Of a stretch of DNA of 64,000 nucleotides, positions 41,353 through 52,714 are shown one piece after another. Made by a program: the position numbers and the translations under genes. How positions within the stretch are numbered: the first letter of the stretch is position 1; the number at the start of each line of letters is the position of its first letter. Where the stretch lies: positions 1,443,001 through 1,507,000 of the forward strand of contig NZ_CP087999.1 of the NCBI RefSeq assembly GCF_021044625.1. The letters run 5' to 3'. The notes beneath the pieces were generated by a model, which searched no databases, was not told the DNA's origin, and worked only from the letters and a program-made list of their open reading frames with translations. Source of the stretch: Geomonas sp. RF6 (GTDB lineage Bacteria > Desulfobacterota > Desulfuromonadia > Geobacterales > Geobacteraceae).

Positions 41353-42132
41353 TCAGTAGCAGTCGGGCCTGCGGTCGCCGAGACAGTCGATCTCCCCCCG
41401 AAACCCCGCTATTTCAGCCAGATCGAGCTCCGCCACGATCTCCCCTTCCTCCCCGTCCGCCGCGGCCAGAAGCTCTCCGCGAGGGGAGACGATGAGGCTC
41501 TCTCCTCCGAAGAAGAGCTTCCCGGTGGTGCCGCAACAGTTCGCCCCCAAAACGAAGAGCTGATTCTCGATGGCGCGGGCCTGCAGCAGGGTGCGCCAGT
41601 GGGCGCTCCTCGATTGCGGCCACTCCCCCGGGACTGCGATAATCCGCGCACCTTCCAGGGTGAGCCTGCGGGAAAGCTCGGGAAAACGGAGGTCGTAGCA
41701 GATGAGGACGCCGACCGGGCCAAGGGAGGTCTCGGCCACCAGGGAGAAGTCTCCCGCGTCGAGCATGCGGTCCTCCCCCATGAGGGAGAAGAGGTGCATC
41801 TTGCGGTAGCTCCCGGCGAGGGCGCCGCGGTCGACGACAAAGGCGGTGTTGTAGACCTTCTCCCCGTGCGGCTCCGGGAGGCTCCCCACCACGGTGAGCC
41901 CGAGTCGCTCCGTCAGCAGGAGGAGATCGTCGAGAATACGCGAGGTCTGGCCGGCATGTGCCCGGAGGCGGCGGTAGTCGAAGCCGCAGCTCCACATCTC
42001 CGGAAGGACCACGAGCTGCGCCCCCTCCCCGGCGACGCAGGAGAGCGCCTCCTTCACATGGCGAAGGTTCCCCTCCACATCCCCGAGCTTCACCGTGAAC
42101 TGCACGCAAGCCGCCCGTATCTTCTCTTCCAC
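41353..42132 (-). CDS. Carbon-nitrogen hydrolase (nitrilase superfamily amidase)
   Basis: 259 residues. The catalytic triad E45 (VVLPEMW), K111 (SYRKMHLFS) and C145 (LICYDLRFPEL) is complete. The size and motifs fit omega-amidase/Nit2-like enzymes that hydrolyse alpha-ketoglutaramate or deaminated glutathione, but the substrate is not certain. The start is GTG 42132 with GGAGGG upstream. It is divergent from hemW; the 241-nt gap 42133-42373 shows no gene. Confidence 0.9.
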   Translation of the reverse strand: MEEKIRAACVQFTVKLGDVEGNLRHVKEALSCVAGEGAQLVVLPEMWSCGFDYRRLRAHAGQTSRILDDLLLLTERLGLTVVGSLPEPHGEKVYNTAFVVDRGALAGSYRKMHLFSLMGEDRMLDAGDFSLVAETSLGPVGVLICYDLRFPELSRRLTLEGARIIAVPGEWPQSRSAHWRTLLQARAIENQLFVLGANCCGTTGKLFFGGESLIVSPRGELLAAADGEEGEIVAELDLAEIAGFRGEIDCLGDRRPDCY

Positions 42133-42373
42133 GATCCCTCCGTTTGCAGCACGCGCAGTGTAATATCAGATCGGAACTTTTTCAAGAGATCTCGTGAGCT
42201 TGCGGCGATGCCGGCGCTACCTGCGGACCGCTGGAGATGGCGCCTGCGCCGCCTTCCGCGGACCACCCCTTTTTGGTGACTTTGCCAGGGGCATTTGCTA
42301 GTAATGAATAGTGCTGCTCGGTGCACGAGCCGCGCTGGAGCGGTTCCCGGAAATAATAATACACAAGGACATC

Positions 42374-43519
42374 ATGCAAGCTTCCCTCTACATCCACTTC
42401 CCCTTCTGCGTCCGCAAATGCCTCTACTGCGACTTCAACTCGGTGGGGGGTGACGCGATGGCGCCGCGCGACTACGTCTCCCTCCTCCTGAAGGAGATGG
42501 AGCTGCGCCGGTCGCGGCTCCCCGCGGAGGTCACCGCCCCCACCCTCTACCTCGGCGGGGGAACACCATCTCTCATGGCGCCGGACCTGGTACGGGAAAT
42601 CGTGGACGCGGCGAGGCGCCTCTTTGGGGTCGAGGAAGACGCCGAGATAACCATGGAGGGAAACCCGGGGACCGTTTCACTGGAGACGCTGCGCGGCTAC
42701 CGGTCAGCTGGGGTGAACAGGCTCTCTCTCGGGGTGCAGAGCTTCGACGACCGCTTTCTTGCCGTCCTCGGCCGGGTGCACAGCGCCCGCGAGGCCGCCG
42801 ACGCCATCGAGGCGGCGCGGGAAGCGGGATTTCGCAACCTGAGCATCGACCTCATGCACTCCCTCCCCGGGCAGTCGCTAGAGGAGTGGCACGACACCCT
42901 GCGGCGCGCGCTCTCCTTTGCGCCGGAGCACATCTCCGCCTACGCCCTCATCGTCGAGCCCGGCACCCCTTTCGAGGGGATGGACGAGCGGGGAGAGCTC
43001 CCCCTCCCGGATGAAGAGGAAGGGGCGCGCATGTTCGAGAGCACCGGCGAGATCCTTGCCGCCGCCGGGTACCTGCAGTACGAGATCTCCAACTTCGCCC
43101 GCCCGGGTTACCAATCGAGACACAATACCGTCTACTGGCGCCGCGGCAGCTATCTCGGCTTCGGGGCCGGAGCCCACTCCTTCCTGAACCGGGGGGGGAC
43201 CGGAACCCGCTGGAGCAACGCGCGGGGGATCGCGGAATATGGGGACGCGGTCGCCTCTGGCCGCCTCCCCGAAGAGGAGATGCACGAGCTCACCGTGCGG
43301 GAGGCGATATCGGAGGGGTTCTTTCTCGGCTTGAGGCGCCTCGACGGCGTCGATCTCGCGGAGCTTTCGGCAATCTTCCGCGCGGAGGATCTGCAGCCGT
43401 TCCTGGCACAAGCCGAGAGTCTCGTCGCCTCAGGCGCGCTGCAAAGGGAGGGGAGCCGGGTGCGGCTCGCCCCCGCCGCCGTCGCCGTCGCCAACAGCGT
43501 CTTCTGCCGTTTCCTGTAG
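42374..43519 (+). CDS. hemW: HemW, radical SAM heme chaperone
   Basis: 381 residues. The radical SAM motif CVRKCLYC (C12, C16, C19) and LYLGGGTPSLM are present, followed by the HemN C-terminal domain (EGFFLGLRRLDGVDL). It lacks the extra N-terminal residues of true HemN, so it is better called HemW than coproporphyrinogen dehydrogenase. ATG 42374 is preceded by AAGGA; the upstream frame to 42311 is likely untranslated. Confidence 0.92.
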   Translation: MQASLYIHFPFCVRKCLYCDFNSVGGDAMAPRDYVSLLLKEMELRRSRLPAEVTAPTLYLGGGTPSLMAPDLVREIVDAARRLFGVEEDAEITMEGNPGTVSLETLRGYRSAGVNRLSLGVQSFDDRFLAVLGRVHSAREAADAIEAAREAGFRNLSIDLMHSLPGQSLEEWHDTLRRALSFAPEHISAYALIVEPGTPFEGMDERGELPLPDEEEGARMFESTGEILAAAGYLQYEISNFARPGYQSRHNTVYWRRGSYLGFGAGAHSFLNRGGTGTRWSNARGIAEYGDAVASGRLPEEEMHELTVREAISEGFFLGLRRLDGVDLAELSAIFRAEDLQPFLAQAESLVASGALQREGSRVRLAPAAVAVANSVFCRFL

Positions 43520-43532
43520 GAGTCCCACCCCT

Positions 43533-43560
43533 TGACAAAGAAGGGGGGCATTGTTACCTT
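43533..43560 (+). promoter_or_regulatory. Heat-shock operon promoter
   Basis: TTGACA (43533-43538), 16-nt spacer, TTACCT (43555-43560), directly upstream of the CIRCE operator. The -10 is imperfect and could be shifted by a few bases. Confidence 0.6.
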
Positions 43561-43568
43561 ATACCTCG

Positions 43569-43595
43569 TTAGCACTCCCCAACAGCGAGTGCTAA
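43569..43595 (+). promoter_or_regulatory. CIRCE operator (HrcA binding site)
   Basis: TTAGCACTC-N9-GAGTGCTAA, a perfect match to the CIRCE consensus, 21 nt upstream of the hrcA start. HrcA should bind here and repress hrcA-grpE-dnaK-dnaJ. Confidence 0.97.
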
Positions 43596-43616
43596 TTATG
43601 CTTTAGAGGGTGTGTC

Positions 43617-44663
43617 ATGGAAGAGCAGCTCTCAGACAGGGGAAAGCGGATTCTCGAGGCGATCGTCGAGGATTACATCGCGAGCGCGGAGCCGGTGGCG
43701 AGCCGCAGCATCACGCGCAGCCACCAGCTCGCCCTCTCCCCCGCGACGGTCAGAAACGTCATGGCCGATCTCGAAGAGATGGGCTTTCTCACCTCGCCGC
43801 ACACCTCGGCCGGCAGGATTCCCACCGAAAAGGCGTACCGCTTCTACGTGAACTCCATCCTCGAGGTGCAAAAGCTCACCAGGGGGAACAAGGAGTGGGT
43901 CCGGGAGATCCGCCGGCGCTGCCAGGTGGAGGGGAAGGACGTGGCGGAGGTCCTGAAGGAAACGAGCCGGCTGCTCTCGGCGACCTCCCACTACATGGGA
44001 GTCGTCCTCGCACCGCGCTTCGCAACGGATCACTTCCGCCAGATCGAGTTCGTGAAGCTCAGCGCCCGAAGGATCCTCGCCATACTCGTCTCCCAGAGCG
44101 GCACGGTCCAGAACAGGCTGATCCAGACCGATGCCGAGGTCTGCGCAGACGACCTGGTGCGCATGTCGAACTACCTGAACGAGCTCCTGAAGGGGCTCAC
44201 CATCGCCCAGGTGCGGGAAAAACTCCTGAGCGAGATGCAAAGCGAGAAGGTGCGCTACGACGCCCTGATGAAGCAGGCAATCACCTTCTCCCAGCAGGCG
44301 GTCGCGGCAGAGGACCCGGAGATATTCCTGGAGGGGCAGGCGAACATTCTCGATCAGCCGGAATTTTCCGACGCAGGAAAGATGCGGGAGATCTTCCGCG
44401 CCTTCGAGAAGAAGGGGCTCCTTCTGAACCTCCTCGACCGCGCCATGGAGGCGCAGGGGGTGCAGATCTTCATCGGCACCGAGTCGCCGATCCTGCGCAG
44501 CGAGGGGATGAGCCTGATCGCCTCCACCTACATGGCAGGGAACGACACTGTAGGTGTCCTCGGCGTCATCGGCCCGACCCGCATGGGATACGGCAAGGTT
44601 ATTCCGATCGTGGATTACACCGCGAAGTTAATAAGCAGACTGCTCGAGAGCGAGCAGGGATAA
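43617..44663 (+). CDS. hrcA: Heat-inducible transcription repressor HrcA
   Basis: 348 residues. A winged-helix N-terminus ([59 protein letters not shown]) precedes the GAF-like core. C-terminal [18 protein letters not shown] is characteristic. It senses GroE availability and represses through the upstream CIRCE. First gene of the operon. Confidence 0.96.
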   Translation: MEEQLSDRGKRILEAIVEDYIASAEPVASRSITRSHQLALSPATVRNVMADLEEMGFLTSPHTSAGRIPTEKAYRFYVNSILEVQKLTRGNKEWVREIRRRCQVEGKDVAEVLKETSRLLSATSHYMGVVLAPRFATDHFRQIEFVKLSARRILAILVSQSGTVQNRLIQTDAEVCADDLVRMSNYLNELLKGLTIAQVREKLLSEMQSEKVRYDALMKQAITFSQQAVAAEDPEIFLEGQANILDQPEFSDAGKMREIFRAFEKKGLLLNLLDRAMEAQGVQIFIGTESPILRSEGMSLIASTYMAGNDTVGVLGVIGPTRMGYGKVIPIVDYTAKLISRLLESEQG

Positions 44664-44680
44664 AAGGAGAGAGTAAAGGG

Positions 44681-45259
44681 ATGGCAAACAAGACCCACGA
44701 CTCCCAGCAGCAGGAGCCAGGAACCGCCCCCGAGGCGCCGCAGGAAGCCGCCGAGATCACCCCGGAGAGCGCGGAGGAGCGTATCGCGACACTGGAGACG
44801 GAGCTGAAGGCGAAAGAGGCCGAGGCGGCAGCGAATTACGACAAGTTCCTCAGGGAGCGGGCGGATCTGGAGAATTACAGGAAGAGGGTGCAGCGGGAGA
44901 AGGAAGAGATCCTCAAGTACGGCAACGAGGGGTTCGTGCTGGAGATCCTCCCCGCCCTGGACAACCTGGAGCGGGCGATCGAGCACGCCTCTGACGAGTC
45001 CCTCTCCGCCATACTGGAGGGGGTGAAGATCACCCTCAGCATGCTCCTCTCAGCACTCAAAAAACACGGGGTGACCCCGCTCGAATCGGCCCCCGGGACC
45101 GCGTTCGACCCGGCGCTGCACCAGGCGATGGCGCAGGTGCCGAGCGCCGAGCAGCCGCCGAACACGGTGGTGCAGGAGTACCAGAAGGGGTATCTCATAA
45201 ACGAGCGGCTCTTGCGTCCGGCGATGGTGTCGGTGGCGATAGCCCCGAAGGAAGACTAG
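44681..45259 (+). CDS. grpE: GrpE nucleotide exchange factor
   Basis: 192 residues. A disordered acidic N-terminus and long helix are followed by [32 protein letters not shown] and the beta domain ending [22 protein letters not shown]. It releases ADP from DnaK. ATG 44681 lies 17 nt after hrcA with AAAGGAGAG and GTAAAGGG upstream. Confidence 0.95.
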   Translation: MANKTHDSQQQEPGTAPEAPQEAAEITPESAEERIATLETELKAKEAEAAANYDKFLRERADLENYRKRVQREKEEILKYGNEGFVLEILPALDNLERAIEHASDESLSAILEGVKITLSMLLSALKKHGVTPLESAPGTAFDPALHQAMAQVPSAEQPPNTVVQEYQKGYLINERLLRPAMVSVAIAPKED

Positions 45260-45284
45260 AAAAAAGGTTCGGGGTCAGCGTTCG

Positions 45285-45325
45285 GGGGTCAGAAAGGGAT
45301 CATCCCTTCTGGCCCCGATCCTTTT
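45285..45325 (+). terminator. Hairpin between grpE and dnaK
   Basis: GGGGTCAGAAAGGGAT / ATCCCTTCTGGCCCC with a short loop, followed by GATCCTTTT. It could be a partial terminator or processing site within the heat-shock operon. The remainder of the 179-nt gap is C- and T-rich and shows no gene. Confidence 0.5.
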
Positions 45326-45438
45326 CACCCCCCTTTTTTCCGCCCCCGCCCCTGATCCCCTTTTTTTTACACGCCCCCTTGTTTTTTGGGGGAGGGATGA
45401 CTAGCTTTCCGGTACAGCTACCTTAAGAGGAGGAAGAA

Positions 45439-47352
<1,914 letters not shown>

Positions 47353-47371
47353 GAAATCTGCTATACAAATA

Positions 47372-47397
47372 GGCGCGCGTCTCCCGAGGCGCGCGCC
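47372..47397. terminator. GC hairpin between dnaK and dnaJ
   Basis: GGCGCGCG, 10-nt loop, CGCGCGCC. No strong T-tract follows, so it may be an mRNA-stabilising or attenuating hairpin rather than a full terminator. Confidence 0.5.
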
Positions 47398-47477
47398 GCT
47401 GTTTAATTTCATCACGCAGCCGGGCAGCGTCTCATTAATCTTTATGGACGCTGTCTTTGCGTTACAAAGGACGTATT

Positions 47478-48599
47478 TTGGCAAACGGAGAGAAGCAGGA
47501 TTATTACGAGGTTCTCGAGGTAAACCGCAACGCCTCGGAGACGGAGATCAAGAAGGCCTACCGGCGCATGGCGGTGAAGTACCACCCCGACAAGAACTCC
47601 GGTGAGAAGGCGGCCGAGGAGAAGTTCAAGGAGGTCACCGAGGCGTACGAGGTCCTCTCCGACCCGCAGAAGAGGGCGCTGTACGACCAGTACGGCCACG
47701 CGGGGATGGGTGGAGGCGGCTTCGGCGGTTTCTCCGCGGGGGGCTTCGGCGGCTCCCCCTTTGGCGACATCTTCGGGGACATCTTCGGCGAGGTATTCGG
47801 CGCGCGGCCGAAGCCGGGTCGCGGCCGGCGCGGGGATGATCTGCAGTACAACCTGGAGGTGACCTTCGAGGAGGCGGCCTTCGGGGTGGACAAGAAGATC
47901 GACATCCCCTACGCCAAGCGCTGCGACGCCTGCTCCGGTTCCGGAGCAAAGCCGGGCACCGAGGCTAAAACCTGCCCGACCTGCCACGGCGCCGGTCAGA
48001 TGCGTTTCCAGCAGGGCTTTTTCAGCGTCTCCAAGACCTGCTCCCACTGCAACGGCGAGGGGCGCATCGTGGAGTCCCCCTGCCCCACCTGCCGCGGCGT
48101 CGGCACGGTGCGCGACAAGAAGACGATCTCCGTGAAGGTCCCCGCCGGGGTCGAGACGGGGATCAGGCTGAAGCTCTCCGGAGAGGGTGGCCAGGGGGTG
48201 AAGGGGGGACCGAACGGCGACCTCTACGTCGCGCTCATGGTGAAGGAGCACCCGATCTTCCGGCGCGAGGACAACGACGTCATCTGCGAGATCCCGATAA
48301 GCTTTACCCAGGCGGCGCTCGGCTGCGAGCTCGAGGTTCCGACGCTCGACGGCAGGGTCAGCCTGAAGATTCCTGAAGGAACGCAGTCCGGCAGCGTCTT
48401 CCGCATGCGCGGCAAGGGTGTGCCGGCGCTGCAGGGGTACGGGCGCGGAGACCACATTGTGGTGGCGAAGGTGGAGACACCGACGAACCTCAACAAGCAG
48501 CAGCGGGAACTCCTCGAGGAGCTGGCGCGCACCGGCGGCGAGGACGCCAATCCGCTCCGGAAGAACTTCTTCTCGAAGGTGATGGACCTCTTCACGTGA
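47478..48599 (+). CDS. dnaJ: Chaperone DnaJ (Hsp40)
   Basis: 373 residues. J-domain with HPD ([10 protein letters not shown]), a G/F-rich region, and four CxxCxGxG-type zinc repeats ([32 protein letters not shown]). The start is TTG 47478 with AAAGG seven bases upstream, giving [13 protein letters not shown]. It stimulates DnaK and ends the heat-shock operon. Confidence 0.95.
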   Translation: MANGEKQDYYEVLEVNRNASETEIKKAYRRMAVKYHPDKNSGEKAAEEKFKEVTEAYEVLSDPQKRALYDQYGHAGMGGGGFGGFSAGGFGGSPFGDIFGDIFGEVFGARPKPGRGRRGDDLQYNLEVTFEEAAFGVDKKIDIPYAKRCDACSGSGAKPGTEAKTCPTCHGAGQMRFQQGFFSVSKTCSHCNGEGRIVESPCPTCRGVGTVRDKKTISVKVPAGVETGIRLKLSGEGGQGVKGGPNGDLYVALMVKEHPIFRREDNDVICEIPISFTQAALGCELEVPTLDGRVSLKIPEGTQSGSVFRMRGKGVPALQGYGRGDHIVVAKVETPTNLNKQQRELLEELARTGGEDANPLRKNFFSKVMDLFT

Positions 48600-48612
48600 T
48601 GACCTCAGGGGA

Positions 48613-49173
48613 GTGGCGCGCGTTGCCCTGGCAGCGCTCCTTTTTTGCGCCCTCCCCGTCGTGGAAGCTGAGCCCCGGGAGAGCGCGCTGATAGCAGACG
48701 CCGCACTCCCGGGGCTTCTTATTTCCGGGATCAGGGGTGCGAGGAGCACCATCACCGGCGCCTACTACCTCTTCAAGATCGGGCGCGGCTCCCGCAACAT
48801 CCCGGCACAGGTCGCCGCCGAACTCGTTGCCGCCGCACGACGAGGCGTAGAGGTGACGATCCTCCTGGAGGGAAAGAACCCGGTCGGGCGAACGAACCGC
48901 GCGACCGCCCTCTTCCTCGCCAGAGGAGGGGTGAAGGTCCTCTTCCCCTCGGGGAGGGGTGCAGCCCACGTGAAAGCACTGGTCATCGACGACCGGCTCC
49001 TCTTTCTCGGCAGCCACAACCTCACCCAGAGCGCCCTTTCCAGAAACAGCGAGCTCTCGCTCCTCGTGCAGGACCCCGCCCTTGCCCGGGAGGTGCACGC
49101 CTACCTGAACCGGCTCGCGGCGCGCTCCTCGTACCTCGCCGTCCCGCGCGTACAGGGCCGGGAGCGGCGCTAG
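48613..49173 (+). CDS. Exported phospholipase-D-like protein (Nuc type)
   Basis: 186 residues. A signal peptide-like start (MARVALAALLFCALPVVEAE) and one HKD motif H119-x-K121-x4-D126 followed by GSHNLTQSAL. One motif per chain and small size fit the Nuc/PLD-like endonucleases that act as dimers. The biological role is unknown. GTG 48613 follows AGGGGA very closely, so the start is somewhat uncertain. It begins 14 nt after dnaJ and may be co-transcribed. Confidence 0.82.
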   Translation: MARVALAALLFCALPVVEAEPRESALIADAALPGLLISGIRGARSTITGAYYLFKIGRGSRNIPAQVAAELVAAARRGVEVTILLEGKNPVGRTNRATALFLARGGVKVLFPSGRGAAHVKALVIDDRLLFLGSHNLTQSALSRNSELSLLVQDPALAREVHAYLNRLAARSSYLAVPRVQGRERR

Positions 49174-49320
49174 AAGAGCCTGTCATCGGGGGAACAATAT
49201 TTCCCTCCCCCCCTTGCATCATCCGATTCTTCCCTTACCTTTTAGAGTTTGACCGGCCGCGAACGTATGGCTAGGGGCGGAGCCAGAGTGTTGATCTTCC
49301 TCCACGGTAGCACCTCGAAG

Positions 49321-49425
49321 GTACCCTCCCTTTCAAGGGGAGGGTCAGGGTGGGGATGGGGTAGAAGTTCGTGAACGCGGAACCCCATCCCCCTCCTGTC
49401 CTCCCCCTTGAAAGGGGAGGGACGA
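49321..49425. repeat. Pair of family B palindromes
   Basis: Two opposed copies, CCCTCCCTTTCAAGGGGAGG at about 49322 and CCCCCTTGAAAGGGGAGGGA at about 49404. The 407-nt gap 49174-49580 between the PLD-like gene and larB contains these and no gene that I can see. Confidence 0.8.
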
Positions 49426-49580
49426 ACTGCTGGCGGCTCAACTTTGGTCCAGCACTCGTTGGAGTTTCCCGCCCATATTTTTTTGTCCCGCGAGGAATGA
49501 AAGCGTGTTACTTTACGCCTTCGAAAAAGCGGGCCCTCCCCTTCGCGTGAGCGGCCGAAGACAAGCAGGAGACGAAGTAA

Positions 49581-50336
49581 TTGCACAGCGACAGGATTGA
49601 AAAAATACTTGCGGAAGTGGCCGCAGGGGGGAAGGACGTCGCCGCGGCGATGGAGGAACTGAAGCACCTCCCCTACGAGGATCTCGGGTGCGCGACCCTT
49701 GACCACCACCGGGCCCTGCGCCAGGGGTTCCCCGAGGTGGTCTTCGGGCAGGGAAAGAGCGTGGCGCAGATGGAAACGATCATCGCGGCGCTCCTCGCCA
49801 AGGGGGGGAACGTCCTCGCCACCCGGGTGAGCCCCGTGAAAGGAAAAAAGCTCCTCCAGCGCTTCCCGCAGGCCGTGTACCACGCCGACGCGCGCTGCCT
49901 CACCATCGAGCAGCACCCGATCGAGCTGCGCGGCAGGGGAAAGATTCTCGTGGTCTGCGCCGGCACCTCCGACATCCCGGTGGCGGCGGAGGCGCTCGTG
50001 ACGGCGCGCATGATGGGAAACGAAACGGAGAAGCTGTACGACGTCGGTGTGGCCGGGCTGCACCGGCTCCTCTCCCGGCATACCCTGCTCCGGCAGGCGG
50101 CGGTCGTCATCGTCGTCGCCGGGATGGAAGGGGCGCTGCCGTCCGTCGTCGGCGGGCTGGTGGAGAAGCCGGTGATCGCGGTCCCCACCTCGGTCGGATA
50201 CGGCGCGGCGTTCAACGGAGTCGCGGCACTTCTGGGGATGCTCAATTCGTGCGCGGCAGGGGTGACCGTGGTTAATATCGACAACGGCTTCGGCGCGGCG
50301 TACGCGGCGAGCCTCATGAACAGGACGCAGCCATGA
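49581..50336 (+). CDS. larB: LarB, nickel-pincer cofactor biosynthesis carboxylase
   Basis: 251 residues. The C-terminal half resembles AIR carboxylase PurE (VVCAGTSDIPVAAEALVTA; DVGVAGLHRLL; VVAGMEGALPSVVGGLV; GYGAAFNGVAALLGML). LarB carboxylates and hydrolyses nicotinic acid adenine dinucleotide in making the Ni-pincer nucleotide. Start TTG 49581, with GGAG nine bases upstream, is the only start near the family N-terminus. The stop overlaps larC by four bases. Confidence 0.92.
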   Translation: MHSDRIEKILAEVAAGGKDVAAAMEELKHLPYEDLGCATLDHHRALRQGFPEVVFGQGKSVAQMETIIAALLAKGGNVLATRVSPVKGKKLLQRFPQAVYHADARCLTIEQHPIELRGRGKILVVCAGTSDIPVAAEALVTARMMGNETEKLYDVGVAGLHRLLSRHTLLRQAAVVIVVAGMEGALPSVVGGLVEKPVIAVPTSVGYGAAFNGVAALLGMLNSCAAGVTVVNIDNGFGAAYAASLMNRTQP

Positions 50337-51487
50337 AGACCCTCTATTTTGATGCCTTCGCAGGGATCTCGGGAGACATGACGGTCGGGGCGCTCCTCGA
50401 CCTGGGGGTGCCCCTCGAAGTCGTGCAGGAAGGTCTCTCCCTCCTCCCCTTCACAGGATACCGCCTGGCGACGGTCGAGGTGAAGAAGCACGGTGTCTCC
50501 GGTACCCACTTCCAGGTGCATCTGGAGGAGGCGGATCAGCCGCACCGCCACTACGGCGACATCGTCTCCCTCATCGAGAATTCTTCGCTGAACGCACAGG
50601 TAAAGGAGCTCTCGCTTCGGATCTTCCGGCGCCTCGGAGAGGCGGAGGGGAAGGTGCACGGGGTGCCGCTGGAGCGGGTGCACTTCCACGAGGTCGGGGC
50701 GGTCGATTCGATCGTCGACATCGTAGGGACCGCCATCGCCCTCGACTGGCTCCGCTTCGAAAAGATCGTCTGCTCCCCCCTCCCCTACGGGAGCGGCTTT
50801 GTGGAGACGGCGCACGGCAGGCTTCCGGTCCCTCCGCCGGCGGTCGCGGAGCTCCTGCGGGAGATCCCGGTGCACGGCAACATCGGCCCCGGCGAGCGTG
50901 TCACCCCGACCGGCGCGGCGATCGTGGCGGCGCTTGCCGACTCCTTCGGCCCCGCTCCGGAGATGCGGATCGAAAAAATAGGGTACGGAGCCGGGACGAA
51001 GGAGTTCCCCGACCTCCCGAACCTGCTGCGCGTTGTCGCCGGCGAAAGCGCCGCCGGCACCGGCGAGGAGATCCTCGTATTGGAGTGCCACATCGACGAC
51101 ATGACCCCTGAGGCGTTCGGATTCCTCATGGAGAGGCTCCTCGCCGCGGGCGCGCTCGACGTGGGGCTTGTCCCGATGCAGATGAAGAAAAACCGCCCCG
51201 GCACCCGGGTGACGGTCATCGCGAGACCGACCGATCTGGACACCCTTTCCGGCGTCATCCTGAGCGAGTCCACCTCCATCGGCTTCCGCTACTACCCCGC
51301 GCGCCGCATGACGCTGCCACGCCACAGCGAGACGCGGGAGACCTCACTCGGGCCGGTGCGGGTGAAGATCATCGGGGCTGGGCGCCTCTCCCCCGAGTAC
51401 GAGGACTGCCGCAAGATCGCGCTGGAGCGGAAGATGCCGCTCATCGAGGTGTTCCGCATCGTCGAGCGGGAGACATGGCGCCCATGA
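50333..51487 (+). CDS. larC: LarC, nickel insertase for the pincer cofactor
   Basis: 384 residues in one frame: LarC1 region (TLYFDAFAGISGDMTVGALLDLG; VHFHEVGAVDSIVDIVG) and LarC2 region (ECHIDDMTPEAFGFLMERLL; PVRVKII-type strand GPVRVKIIGAG). In Lactobacillus the two parts are joined by frameshifting; here no shift is needed. It inserts nickel using CTP. larE and larA are absent from the window. The start overlaps larB and the stop overlaps pgpA (ATGA). Confidence 0.94.
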   Translation: MKTLYFDAFAGISGDMTVGALLDLGVPLEVVQEGLSLLPFTGYRLATVEVKKHGVSGTHFQVHLEEADQPHRHYGDIVSLIENSSLNAQVKELSLRIFRRLGEAEGKVHGVPLERVHFHEVGAVDSIVDIVGTAIALDWLRFEKIVCSPLPYGSGFVETAHGRLPVPPPAVAELLREIPVHGNIGPGERVTPTGAAIVAALADSFGPAPEMRIEKIGYGAGTKEFPDLPNLLRVVAGESAAGTGEEILVLECHIDDMTPEAFGFLMERLLAAGALDVGLVPMQMKKNRPGTRVTVIARPTDLDTLSGVILSESTSIGFRYYPARRMTLPRHSETRETSLGPVRVKIIGAGRLSPEYEDCRKIALERKMPLIEVFRIVERETWRP

Positions 51488-51954
51488 GACTGTTTTTGAC
51501 CATCGCCGCCACCTGGGGGGGACTCGGCTACTTTCCGGTCGCCTCCGGGACGGTAGGGACGCTGGGGGCGATCCCCCTGTACCTTGCGCTTTCCCGCCTG
51601 TCGCTCCCTCTGTACCTCGTCACGGTCGTCGCCTTCACCCTCCTTGCCTGCCGCGTCTCGGGGGACGCGGAGACGATCTTCGGAGAGAAGGACTCCGGGA
51701 AGATCGTCATTGACGAGGTCGCAGGCTTCCTCGTTACCATGACAGGGGTGGCGCAAGCCTTCCCGGAGCCGCGGCAGGCCGTGCCGGCGCTGATAGCCGG
51801 CTTCCTCTTTTTCCGCCTCTTCGACATCGTGAAGCCCCCGCCGGCCCGCTTTTTCGACCAGAAGCTCAAGAACGGCTACGGCGTCGTCCTCGACGACATC
51901 GCCGCAGGTGTCTACGCCTGCGCCGCGACCCACCTCGTGTTGAGGCTCCTATGA
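51484..51954 (+). CDS. pgpA: Phosphatidylglycerophosphatase A
   Basis: 156 residues, membrane protein. Motifs: WGGLGYFPVASGTVGTLGAIPL, KIVIDEVAGFLVTM, RLFDIVKPPPARFFD and GYGVVLDDIAAGVYA. It dephosphorylates phosphatidylglycerol phosphate. ATG 51484 overlaps the larC stop; ATG 51475 is in frame but close to its ribosome site. The stop overlaps the following gene by four bases. Confidence 0.95.
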   Translation: MRLFLTIAATWGGLGYFPVASGTVGTLGAIPLYLALSRLSLPLYLVTVVAFTLLACRVSGDAETIFGEKDSGKIVIDEVAGFLVTMTGVAQAFPEPRQAVPALIAGFLFFRLFDIVKPPPARFFDQKLKNGYGVVLDDIAAGVYACAATHLVLRLL

Positions 51955-52679
51955 CCGAAGCGCTCCTGCAGGAGGTACTGAAGCTGTACGGGGTGAGCCC
52001 CGAGGAGGCGGCGGCACGCCTTGCGCTGGCGCTCCCCTGGGATCTCGGGGTGAAGGTGGAGTTTCGCGAAATGGAGCCGGAACTGCACCTGGCCCTTTCC
52101 ACCGGAGAGGAAAACGGGAAGCGCCTGCAGGAGGCGGTCGCCGCCGCAAAGGAAGCGCTCGCTCCGCACATCTTCGCCTCCGGAAGCGGGACGATGGAGG
52201 AGACAGTGGCAAATCTCTTCCGCTGCACCGGCGCCACCCTTTCGCTCGCCGAATCGTGCACCGGGGGGATGATCGCCGCGCGCATCACCGAGGTCGCCGG
52301 CAGCTCCGCCTGGTTCCTGGAAGGGATCGTGAGCTACAGCAATGCCGCGAAATCCCGCCTCCTGAGCGTCCCCGCGACTCTCATCGAGAAGCACGGGGCG
52401 GTAAGCGAAGAGGTCGCCGTCGCCATGGCGCAGGGAGCGCGCGACGGGGCCGGGAGCGACCTTGCGCTGGCGGTCACCGGGATCGCGGGGCCCGAGGGGG
52501 GCTCGCCGCAGAAGCCGGTGGGGACCGTGTACATCGCCGTTGCAAACCGGGAGGGGTGCCATGCGCAGCGCCACCTCTTCCGGGGAGACCGCCAGAGGGT
52601 GAGGGAACTCACCGTCTTTGCGGCCTTCGACTGGCTGCGCAGAGATCTCCTCACGATGGCAGACACCTGCCGCGGCTGA
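51951..52679 (+). CDS. CinA-like protein lacking the N-terminal domain
   Basis: 242 residues. The C-terminal CinA/PncC domain (about 85-240: LSLAESCTGGMIAARITEVAG; GIVSYSNAAKSRLLSV; AVTGIAGPEGGSP) should be a nicotinamide-nucleotide amidase. About 80 preceding residues match the middle domain of full CinA. The usual N-terminal molybdopterin-binding-like domain (about 170 residues, pyrophosphatase) is absent. The clean ATGA overlap with pgpA shows the short form is not an annotation cut. Confidence 0.9.
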   Translation: MTEALLQEVLKLYGVSPEEAAARLALALPWDLGVKVEFREMEPELHLALSTGEENGKRLQEAVAAAKEALAPHIFASGSGTMEETVANLFRCTGATLSLAESCTGGMIAARITEVAGSSAWFLEGIVSYSNAAKSRLLSVPATLIEKHGAVSEEVAVAMAQGARDGAGSDLALAVTGIAGPEGGSPQKPVGTVYIAVANREGCHAQRHLFRGDRQRVRELTVFAAFDWLRRDLLTMADTCRG

Positions 52680-52714
52680 ATCCGGAAACTCCTTCTGGCT
52701 TTAAGGGGATACCC

